Origin: Serripes groenlandicus
Taxonomy: Eukaryota > Mollusca > Bivalvia > Cardiida > Cardiidae
Length of the DNA stretch: 64,000 nt
Assembly: GCA_031761405.1 (NCBI GenBank)
Contig: JASEVX010000012.1
Coordinates: forward strand, 23,671,165-23,735,164
Direction of reading: 5' to 3'
Shown here: piece after piece, positions 48,423 through 60,500 of the stretch
Numbering within the stretch: the first letter of the stretch is position 1
Layout: each line of letters opens with the position of its first letter
Position numbers and translations under genes: made by a program
The notes under the pieces: generated by a model
Seen by the model: the letters and a program-made list of their open reading frames with translations, nothing else
Database searches by the model: none
Told to the model about the DNA's origin: nothing

Positions 48423-48594
48423 TCAATGTTTATTATTCATGTCCAATGGTTTCACTTCGGAATCATCTTTATATTCGGAAAGCTTTTGTTCTTCACGCTG
48501 TCGGAAGTTCGTCCACATTTGTTCCAGTAGATCGGTAACGACCATATCAGTTGAGTTCTTACCAATCATACGCGCAACGAAACAGCCGTCGTCA
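48423..48594 (-). CDS. inx: Innexin coding exon 6 (C-terminus and stop)
   Basis: Acceptor TTTCTTTGCAG, then T completing Arg352, then [19 protein letters not shown], the usual conserved C-terminal block of innexins, [14 protein letters not shown] and a short acidic tail. Stop TGA at 48425-48423. Confidence 0.94.
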
Positions 48595-51500
48595 CTGCAA
48601 AGAAAGAAAACGATTAAAATATATACTTCAATCCCGATCTTTCGATTTTTTTCAATGGGTAGTTTCAAGAAATTGTGTTGAATTTAGGAAATGTTAGTTG
48701 GTATTGGGTGAAGGCGGCAGGGACAATGAATTGTTGTTAAAATGTTTTATCGAAATAAAGATATTTTCGACTTGTTGCATTACGATGCACGGACACCACA
48801 AATGTGTATGATCATGACATGTCGTTTAACTATGTATTTATAAACAGAAACAGAAACAGGAACAGAAACAGACACTTATACGTTATACTTCCTTTTATCT
48901 TTATATATAGTTATATCTAAAAGATATCTAGATATGTCTTGAGGTTAGAGAGAGAGAGAGATATCAATAATTAGAGGTATGACTGTCCAACTTTAAGGGA
49001 TATCTTCCTAAAACAGGGAGATATTGATAATCTACAAATAGCCAGCTCTCAAAGTAAGAGAGACATCTCTAATACATCATAAGACTGTTCAAATTAAAGA
49101 GAAATCTTCTTAAAATAGGGAGGTTTTTCTTTATAAATAAAAAAAAATTCAAAATAAGAGATATCTGTAGTAAGAGATGTGTATGTCAAACGTAAATGGC
49201 AAACCTTCCTAAAAATGAGATATACTTCTCTATAAAAAGATATATAGCTTTTAATGTTTAGAGAGATATTTTTCTATGAACCTGTCATTCACTTGTACAA
49301 GAGCAAGTGAATCGCAAAAAGCCAAATAGGAAAGGGTTGCCTCTTTGTTACAGCGACTCATTTGGACTCGGGAAAGTACGAAAGACCGGTGGTGACTTCT
49401 AAACTTCACATTTCATACTTCACACTTCATACTTCACACTTCACACTTCACACTTCACACTTCATACTTCACACTTCACACTTCACTCTTCACACTTCAC
49501 ACTTCGAACTTCACACTTCATACTTCACACTTCATACTTCACACTTCACACTTCATACTTCACACTTCATACTTCATACTTCACACTTCACATTTCACAC
49601 TTCAAACATATTATTTATGAAGTGTGAAGTATGAAGTCTGAATGTTAAAGACTTCAGACTTCAAACTTCACACTTCAAACATATTATCTATGAAGTGGGA
49701 ATTATGAAGTGTGAAGTGTGAAATGTGAAGTATGAAGTTTGGAAGACCGGTGGTGACTTCTAAACTTCACATTTCATACTTCACACTTCACACTTCATAC
49801 TTCACACTGCACACTTCACACTTCACACTTCACACTTCATACTTCATACTTCATACTTCATACTTCATACTTCATACTTCATACTTCATACTTCACACTT
49901 CATACTTCACACTTCATACTTCACACTTCATACTTCACACTTCACACTTCATACTTCACACTTCACACTTCACACTTCACACTTCACACTTCACACTTCA
50001 CACTTCACACTTCACACTTCGAACTGCACACTTCAAACATATTATCTATGAAGTGTGAAGTATGAAGTCTGAATTTTAAAGACTTCAAACTTCAAACTTC
50101 GCACTTCAAATATATTATCTATGAAGTGTGAAGTGTGAAATGTGAAGTATGAAGTTTGTAAGTCACCACCGGTCTTTCGTAAGAAAGCGCAAAATTGTGT
50201 TTCTTTGTTCGCTATTTTAGGCCGCTGAAATCATAGTTTTCAGTTATAAAACGGCGTGCGCAATATACGCATTATAATGCAAGGGAAAGCAACATTACCA
50301 TTGATTTAAGATGTAAACAGAAAATAGGAAGTGTTATGTTGCAGTAGTGATATGTCAACTCTCCGACGCTCTGTGTAGTACAATACAAACCGAAATATCA
50401 ATTACATACACGAAATTATGCAAATTGCAATAATTCAAATAAGACAATTCACAATTTCAGTGGATTTTATGAATTGCATTTAAAAGAAATCCTATTACCG
50501 CATCTTGAATGACCTGAACTCATGTTTCAGTGACGTCACATCATATTTCAGTGACGGATCATTACAATATTTGGTAAGTATTAGATATAGCTAAATAGTA
50601 AATACGGAACTTTGATCCGTGGTAAGGTATTAGCTCGTGGTAATCTGCATGTACATGGAGGTGTGTGAACCAAGAAATGTAATTGGCTGACCTGGGTCGT
50701 AGATCGTAGCTCAACCACTTTAAAAACATTGCTACTTGGCTGACCTGTGTCGTAGATCGTAGCGCAACCACTTCAAAAACATTGCGAATTGGTTGAGCTG
50801 GGTCGTAGATCGTAGCTCAACCAATGGAAAAACATTGCGAATTGGCTGACCTGGGTCGTAGATCGTAGCTCAACCACTTGAAAAACATTGCGAATTGGCT
50901 GACCTGGGCCGTAGATCGTAGCTCAACCACTTGAAAAACATTGCGAATTGGTTGATCTGGGTCGTAGATCGTAGCTCAACCACTTGGAAAACATTGCGAA
51001 TTGGCTGATCTGGGCCGTAGATCGTAGCTCAACCACTTCAAAAACATTGCGAATTGGTTGAGCTGGGTCGTAGATCGTAGCTCAACTACTTGGAAAACAT
51101 TGGGAATTGGCTGATCTGGGTCGTAGATAGTAGCTCAACCACTTGAAAATCATAGCTCAACCACTACAAAAACATTGGGAATTGGTTGTAGATCGTAGCT
51201 CAACCACTGAAAAAGATCGAGATATTTATATATTCTAGTTATCAATATATTCGAGTGATCGATATGTTCGAAATATTGAGATGTTCGAGTTATCGAGATG
51301 TTCGAGTTATTTAGATGTTCGAGATATGGAGATGGTCGAGTTATCAAAATGTTCGAGTTATCGAGATGTTCGAGAGATGGAGATGGTCGAGATATCGAGA
51401 AGTCTAATTATCGAGAGGTCTAATTATGTTAGAGTTAAAGAGTTAAAGTTCGAGTTAAAAAAAAGTTCGAGTTCGAATTATCGAAAAGTTAAAAAAAAAT

Positions 51501-54500
51501 CGAGTTATCAAAAAGTTCGAGTTATCGAGAGGTCGAATTATCGAAAAGTTCGAGTCAAAAAAAAAATCGAGTTATCAAAACGTTCGAGTTACCGAGAGGT
51601 CGAATTATCGAAAAGTTCGAGTTATCGAGAGGTCGAATTATCGAAAAGTTCGAGTTAAACAAAAGTTCGAGTTATCAAAAAGTTCGAGTTATCGAGAGGT
51701 CGAATTATCGAGAGGTCTAATTATCGAAAAGTTCGAGTTATCAAAAATATCGAGTTATCGAGAGGTCGATTTATCGAAATGTTTGAGTTATCAAGAAGTT
51801 CGAGTTATCGAGATGTTCGAGATATGGAGATGTTCGAGTTATCGAGATGTTCGAGTTGTCGAGAGGTCGAGCTATCGAGATGTTCGAGTTATCGAGATGT
51901 ACGAGATATGGACATGTTCGAGATATCGATGTATTTGAGTTATCAACGATCCAGGTCAGCCAATTCGCAAATTTTTTTTTTTTGGTTGAGCTACGGCCCA
52001 GGTCAGCCAATTCGAAATGTTTGTCTAGTGGTTGAGCTACGATCTACGACCCAGATCAGCCAATTCACAATGTTTTTTAAGTGGTTGAGCTACGATCTAC
52101 GACCCAGATCAACCAATTTGCAATGTTTTTCTATTGGTTGAGCTACAATCTACGACCCAGATCAACCAATTCGCAATGTTTTCTGAGTGGTTGAGCTATG
52201 ATCTACGACCCAGATCAACCAATTCGCAATGTTTTTTCAAGTGGTTGAGCTACGATCTACGACCCAGATGAATCAATTTGCAATGTTTTTCTAGTGGTTG
52301 AGCTACGATCTTCGACCCAGGTCAGCCAATTCGCAATGTTTTCCAAGTGGTTGAGCTACGATCTACGACCCAGATCAACCAATTCGTAATGTTTTTTCAT
52401 TGATTGAGCTACGATCTACGACCCAGATCAGCCAATTTGCAATGTTTTTCTAGTGGTTGAGCTACGATCTACGATCCAGGTCAGCGAATTCGCATTGATT
52501 TTTAAGTAGTTGAGCTATGCTCTACGACCCAGATCAACCAATTTGCAATGTTTTCTAAGTGGTTGAGCTACGATCTACGACCCAGGTCAGCCAATTCGCA
52601 TTGTTTTTCTAGTGGTTGAGCTACGATCTATAACCCAGGTCAGCCAATTCGCAATGTTTTTTAAGTGGTTGAGCTACGATCCAAGACCCAGATCAACCAA
52701 TTTGCAATGTTTTCTAAGTGGTTGAGCTATGCTCTACGACCCAGATCAACCAATTTGCAATGTTTTCTAAGTGGTTGAGCTACGATCTACGACCCAGGTC
52801 AGCCAATTCGCATTGTTTTTCTAGTGGTTGAGCTACGATCTACGACCCAGGTCAGCCAATTCGCAATGTTTTTTAAGTGGTTGAGCTACGATCTACGACC
52901 CAGATCAACCAATTTGCAATGTTTTCTAAGTGGTTGAGCTATGATCTACGACCCAGATCAACCAATTTGCAATGTTTTTCAAATGATTGAGCTACGATCT
53001 ACGACCCAGGTCAGCCAACTACATTTGTTGGTTGAGCTACGATCTACGATCTACACGCTAACTTCACACACCTTGTACATGGTGTATTAGCGCCTAAAAT
53101 GCGCAGGTGAATAATAAAAGGACATACCGTAGATGCTTTTCTGCGAATTGTTTACAGAGTTTCTTATCTGAGGTCGTGCGAATTTGATCGGTAATGGTCA
53201 AATACTTCTTAACGAACTGGTAATTGTTCCTCTTAAACACGATCAAAAACATCCACTGAAATATAAAAAAAAACACAAAGTGTGCAGCCTCTAGCGAGTA
53301 ACATCTGCAAACAGTGAAGACTCAGACAAACACAGTTTTATCTGAGTCTTCACCGTCGGCATCTTCAGTGTATGTTTTATATATCGAAATGCATCTTTTG
53401 ACAAAATAACTTGTAAGTGTAGCCCTTAGGACGTATTGCATCTGCAAACAGTGAAGACTCAGGTGAGCTTGTGCTTCCGCACAGTTTTGCCAGAGTCTTC
53501 ACCATCTGCATGTTTGTTATATATACATGTTAACTGCTAAGAACAGCATGAAATTGACAATCTGAGCGGAACGTGATTGGATCGTGAGCGTGATTGGACT
53601 GCTTTAAGAGCGGAACGGAACGGAATTGTGCGCTCTGAACTAAATAATCATAATGAATGAAAACATCCAATCACATAAATGCTTCGCTCTTTGAGCGGTT
53701 GCAACAATTTACTCGATAAATATTCTACGAAATTACTATTGATCGCAAGAAAAAGCGTTCCCAGTGAGTGTCAAAAAGCGATCAATTTGATTGGATCGGG
53801 AAAAAAGCAATCACAATGATTTGAACGACTGAACGCTTTAAGAGCGGACTGGGACGTGAGTGGATCGAAACTGAATGAAACGGAGCGGAACGTGAACGGT
53901 AAATGTGTCCATTTCTTGATGTTCTTAACTGTACATAGATCCCTCGTTTGACAAAAAACTAGAACTGTAACTCCGATAGGTTTTAGTCAATATAACTGTA
54001 CATTAGTTTAACTGTGCGCGTCATTAATCACATACACCAAACCTGCAGCAGACGACCCGGATAACATATTTGTAAATAATTGTATGATAATTGAATAGAG
54101 TCGAACACATTGTGACAAAAGGAGAATTTGCTCATTATTGAGCAGCTTCTCGTTTTGTCATAATGTTTTCAAAAGTCGTCAGCTGCACGGGCGTTGAAAG
54201 GGGGAAATGTTACGACCCTAAATCGTTATACTCGATTTATATTTGAGCCGTCCCACGAGAAAACAAACATTGTCGACTCAGCGTTAAGTATCGACCCGGA
54301 TCAGCCTAAGAATACCGCGCAGGCCTCCTGTGGATTTTCTGTTTCTTGAATCATTACTCTATACTTCTATCCCCATAGGACGGAATGTGTCCGCCCGGAT
54401 TAGCCTGCGCGGCGTGTGCAGGTTAATTTGAGTAGATACATTACGCAGCGACCATAATGTTGGTTTTCTCACGGAACACTTATTGTAAACATACAGATTA

Positions 54501-57500
54501 GTTTAAACATATTTAATTCGATACAAAAATGCACAATATAAACGATACAAACAGTTAGTACGAAAAGGATTGGAAGGCAAGCTAAAAGCTTATATCGATC
54601 TAGTGAGACTGGGAGGATTCACAGTGCGCATGCGTAACACGCCCCCTTTTCTTCACCATGTGCTAAACTTTGTCTCTTGCTTGTGATAGTTTAGTTTAAA
54701 TATATGTTATTGCCATATAAATAATACACAAGATGATCTACATGTACATCATTAATTATGCATATGACAAAAGGGTTAGACTACACGTTCTAACAACTTA
54801 GATTCAGCCTGTCCCTTTTGGATGACATAGATCATATACTGTCTTTGGATTAACGAATAGCTAAAGGCAATACAAAAAACAACCTGTTCCGACTGGAGTT
54901 GGCAAGACAAAAACAAAACCTTACTTTACTAAATAAGTGGTTGGTGAACTTAAACAAAAACAAACAAAACATTAATCAAGACTAAAGTATCTTTATCTTT
55001 AGTATGATAAAGTTAAAACAAAATAGTATATAGTATTGTGGTATTTCGGTTTCGACAATACACCCGGTGATAACTGAGGTTTAATGCTTGTGATAACTGA
55101 GGTTTAATGCTTGTGATAACTGAGGTTTGATGCTTGTGATAACTGAGGTTTGATGCTTGTGATAACTGAGGTTTGATGCTTGTGATAACTGAGGTTTGAT
55201 GCTTGTGATAACTGAGATTTGATGCTTGTGATAACTGAGGTTTGATTATTGTGATAACTGAGGTTTGATGATTGTGATAACTGAGGTTTGATGATTATGA
55301 TAACTGAGGTTTAATGCTTGTGATAACTGAGGTTTAATGCTTGTGATAACTGAGGTTTCCGAAAACGATCTTACCTTGAACAAATTCAAAGCACTCAAAC
55401 AGGCAACAAAGAAGAACCAAAACCACAGGAATAGGAATATTTTCTCAAAAACAAATAAAACATTAATCAAGTCAAAAGTATCTTTAGTATGATAAAGTTA
55501 AAACTTAATATTATATAGTATTGTGGTATTTTGGTTTGGACCAGGAGATAACTGAGGTTTGATGCTTGTGATAACTGAGGTTTGATGATTGTGATAACTG
55601 AGGTTTGATGATTGTGATAACTGAGGTTTGATGCTTGTGATAACTGAGGTTTGATGATTGTGATAACTGAGGTTTGATGATTGTGATAACTGAGGTTTGA
55701 TGATTGTGATAACTGAGGTTTGATGATTGTGATAACTGAGGTTTCCGAAAACGATATTACCTTGAACAAATTCAAAGCACTGAAACTAACAGGCAACACA
55801 GAAGAACCAAAACCACAGGAATAGGAATATTTTCTCAAAAACAAATAAAACATTAATCAAGTCTAAAGTATCTTTAGTATGATAAAGTTAAAACTTAATA
55901 TTATATAGTATTATGGTATTTTGGATTGGACCAGGGGATAACTGAGGTTTGATGATTGTGATAACTGAGGTTTCCGAAGACGAGCTTACCTTGAACAAAT
56001 TCAACGCACTCAAACAGGCAACAAAGAAAAACCAAAACCACAGGAATAGGAATATTTTCTCATTGAAGAGATTTATCGGTAGTACGCATTGAACAGTCCA
56101 TCTGAAAAAAAAGAGTACGAATATTTGACACATACCAATACATGGAGATAAATACCAGGCCATATTTTGTTCAAGGGTTTTGATTTGTTTTAATGTTTTC
56201 TTGAGGTTTTACGCCGCTTTCAACATTATTGCAGTTATATCACGGCGAGAGTTTACTTATTCATGATCCCTGGGTAAACAAACGAGTACTAGGCTAGTAA
56301 ATGTGCCTTGCCCAAGGGCACTCCACCATGACCGTAGTGCCGCGACTAGGGATCGAACCCGGGACACCCGGTTTTTAAATCCCTGACGCTAACCACTCGA
56401 CCAGAGCGGATTCCCGTCAAGGGTATTGAAGAATCAAGATGTATTCAAATCTCATTAAAACCAGAACCAACGTTCGCCTGCTTGTATAAAGATGTGATGA
56501 CTACCCGATACAGGTCGTCTCAGATTGATCTTTGCGTCAGTCAGTCAGTCAACTTGTAACTTCACCAAAGCTTACGGTATGAAACGGGTTAGATGACACA
56601 AATACATAAACGATAAAGAGAGTAGATACTTGTGGAGTGCTGTGATTATATAGTACGGGCGTTTTATGGAACGGCTTTACTGTCTTATGATGTTGTTTTG
56701 TATTATACGCAATACATTTTCATTTATTTCGCCTCCCACGAAATTCTAGCAATTTCATTGGTTAAAGCGTGTCATGTGCAGACCCCTTATATTTCTTTAG
56801 GGGGTGAGTAAAGTAAAAAAGTCAGTTCAAAGGTTGGTTTTCGTAAAGTGGCTCCCAAATGTTACCAGTTACCCAGAAAGAAATGAAATGAATTGAAATA
56901 TATGTGTTCATGATGAAACGGTGTATTTTTTAAAATAATATATATATTCCAATTCTTTAATCAATATTGAAAGATCTTTTACTCATGACGTCACATTATG
57001 CTACTAACACATATCAACAAGTTACAGTGTAGTTCAGTTTAAAGTGGTCGACGAAATAAATACATTATTGGGTTTGTTACTGAGCCACTACGGAAATATA
57101 GGGGGTCTGTTGGATGAATAGGGGGACTCGGCTATCGCCTCGCCCCTATTAATCCTACAGACCCCCTATATATCCGTAGTGGGTCAGTAACAAACCCAAT
57201 AACTTATAGTATACGATGTACATAATACATGTGACATGGTACATTGTGCATGATACACAGTGCCTTTTCCATCATATATGGTTGTAATTTAATAATACGA
57301 AGTGCAATTTGTTACATGCCGATGAGACATTGTTCCATATAAACTATGCTATATCGTGTCAACTTACAGAGGCCCCTATACATTCAATGCTTTGAAATGG
57401 ACTGTCATATTCAGAAATTTCCCGAAATTATTCCGCGGAAGGGCGAAAAGTCTGATCATCGTAATAAAAAATGCACCGCATATAAATGTAAAACTTCTTT

Positions 57501-60500
57501 ATAAAATCGAAATACAACGACATGTTTCGAAACACTGACTGCATATCATGTCATTTGAACTGCATATAATGTTGTTTGTATTGCATATGACGTTGTTTGC
57601 ACACCATATAATGGTTATTCTACTATAACTACACAGTTTGCACTGCATATTATTAAATAACCACAATATATAACAGAAAAGGCACTGCATATCATGTAAA
57701 ATGTACCATGTCAAATAAAATATGTACCTCGTATTCATAAAAATGTACTGCGTATAATACAATACAACCTATTAAGACAGTAATGGCGTTCCATATGCGT
57801 TTGTTGTATCGTGCGATTACATAGAACATAAACACCAAGCACGTGCTCATAAGTTTTTAAGTTTATAATGTCAATTCAAGACGACCCTTTATGAGGGGTA
57901 GTCAGATCCAATATACGTACAGCGAAGTATTTTGGTCTGATTTAAATGAGATTGGATGTATCCCTGCCCGCATAAACATACTCAAATTTCGTGGTTCAGC
58001 ACATATGATGAAATCAATTCCGTTTGAATTGGTGAGTTTTAATATCCACAAATAATTTATATTTCAAACATGGCAAATTCATTTCAGTCACAGGTGCCAG
58101 TCTCGTTTAAAATCTAAAAATAGCATTTCATTATATATTGTCAATATATAGTAAAATGCTATTTTTAGATTTTAAACGAGACAAGTACCTGTGAATTTAG
58201 TATGATCATAGTAAAACCTTTCGTTATCCTGTATGTTCGAATCATAGCAGTCTTTCCTCAAACTCATTTAGGTATTTCATTATTTGTAATGAATAACAAG
58301 ATGCATGTAAACGTAATAAACAAATGATATGGTTAGTTGTTTACTGTACAAGATACATAGTATAACTTACAATAATGAACATGATAAAGCAATGGCATTT
58401 TACACATAGTTATATCCAAAAGAATTGTGTTGATAGGTAGCTCAGTCGGTAGCGACGCGAGCAGTCAATGAAGGGTTTGTGAGTTCGATTCCAGCTCGGC
58501 CAATATTCTTTCCGACGTTTGACAAAAGTCACTGTGACATGCGTCATTCGCCTTTCACCAATGCGCTGTTTAACAGTCTATGTGGAAAAGCAGCCAGTTG
58601 TTTGGAAAAGTACGTTGTGTGGAGTACTGGTGTGAGAAAAATAGGAAACACTGGTCGCCGTGATATGATTGAAACATTCTTGAAAACGGCGTTAAACCCC
58701 AATCAATCAATCAATCAATCCTTACCTTTGTATATTTTGAAGTTGTCTAAGTTGGAAATCACATAACGTCACTCTTGGAAATCTCGCCGATTCTCGCATT
58801 ACCTGGCCCGATCTCATCATCTCAATGAACTCTATCCCGTACGTTTGATAATCCGAAGCCATAAACGCATTTAACAAAAAGTACTGAGCAATCACGTTAC
58901 CCAGGTACAGTACTTTGATTGTCAAGTACAATGCTGTCAAATAGGTCCCCTCTCTCTTATTGCAAAGGAAGCAGAATACTCGTGACATTAGTGCTTTGAT
59001 CCGGGCCACCCTGTTGTGTTTATATGGGCGATGAGAGACGAGCCATCTATCCAGGAAGACCGCAATGTCGTCTATGGTTGATTTCCGGTCTTTTGGAGAG
59101 CCACACTGTGTCCCGTCTGCAAACTTGCATATTTTGTCCAGGTTAAGCCCGGAACCGCTGTTGAATACTTTCCACAAGAAGTTTGGTAGTTTGAACAGGA
59201 ATGCTTGGAACAGAAGTATTAGTGGAACCCACTGGTAGTATGTGATCTCCGCTTCCTGAAAACAACAACCATTTCTGTATGAATATGATAATGTCACGTG
59301 TCGAAATGGGCGCGGCTATCGTAGGATAACAAACTGTAACCCTTCCCCTCACGTAGACGGGTTCTGACGCCTCTGCAGTAGGCGACTTTTGAAAACATTG
59401 CGGTAAAAGAAGAATTTGCTCAATAATTGCAAAACTTTCTCTAATAAAGAATGTTCATATCTTTGACATATAACATTTCTAAGTAGTCTACTGCTGATTT
59501 GTTGTTTGTGGGAAAGGTGTAAAAAAAAAATGTGTGACCAGTACAGATTCAGGCTGATTTGATTCCTCACTGTTCGTCAATAAATGATAGAAGGTTATAA
59601 GAAAGTTCTAAGAAATAGTTTCTAATTTGATCCGATTCTTGGATAGTTATTTATTTTAGAACGTCCGACCGAAGGGAGATCGTGGGTTCGATCCCCGGCC
59701 AAAGACTTGTAGTACTGGCTGCTCTACTTGGCGCTCAGGGTTGCGGGGTTAGCATTACGACTGACTGGCTGGTGTCAGGATAAATGGGCCAGTAGTACTT
59801 TGTTTGTTTGTTTGTTTGGAGTTTAACGCCGCTTTCAACAGCTTTGGTCATATCACGGCGGTCAGTGCACCTACCCATGTTTTCCTGGCTTTCCCACACC
59901 AGTACTTACACAACATTCTTTCGAAGCCACTGACTACTTTCTCACATAGATCAGAGGTGAGAGGCAATGGAAAACATCACCCGAAAGAATGTCGCCGCAA
60001 CCGGGTATCGAACCCGTGACCTCCAGATCACGAGTTAGATACGCTACCAATTGAGCTACCCGGCCGGGTACCAATAGTACTGATAACTAATCCAGAAAAT
60101 ACCAGAACAATTGTTGAAAGCGGCATAAAACACCAAATAATCAATGTTTTGAGTGAAATTGAGTAAATGTTGGTTTTTCTTTAGGACCGCTTAAATGATT
60201 TTGAATATGAAGCGTACGGCTATATTCAAGAAATACCGTAATATAACTGAACAGTTGTTGAAAGCAGCGTAAAACACCAAATAATTAATGTTTCGAGTGT
60301 AATTGAGTAATGTTGGTCATCAATGTTGCGGATATATTGGCGAATTTCCGATTTCTAAGATGCGAGACTTTTACACGATAATTACACGCCGTAGGAAACA
60401 TAATTTTGCCATTTTTTACCAATTGCGTCATCTTACCCATGAATAGTTTGTATCAATAAGTATTGTTTTCACGGAATTCGTTAATACTTGTATATCGCTT

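Larger units (their letters stand above)
55060..55975. repeat. 23-bp minisatellite in three blocks, interleaved with exon 4 copies
   Basis: Units of TGATAACTGAGGTTTGATGC type lie in blocks 55060-55360 (about 13), 55547-55745 (about 8) and 55935-55975 (about 2). Each block is followed by TTTCCGAAAACGA and a splice-donor/exon 4 piece. A shared leader (AAACATTAATCAAGTCTAAA ... TTGTGGTATTTCGG) precedes each. The whole is a three-fold tandem duplication with units of roughly 390-490 bp. Confidence 0.9.

Noticed and set aside
49362..50058. Frames of 90 and 108 codons with [10 protein letters not shown] repeats
   Set aside because: Direct translation of the 11-bp minisatellite inside FB1; the frame recurs every three units.
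51281..52141. Frames of 120-125 codons in FB2 centre
   Set aside because: Translation of the GTTATCGAGATGTTCGA array; no domain and runs into the neighbouring repeat arm.
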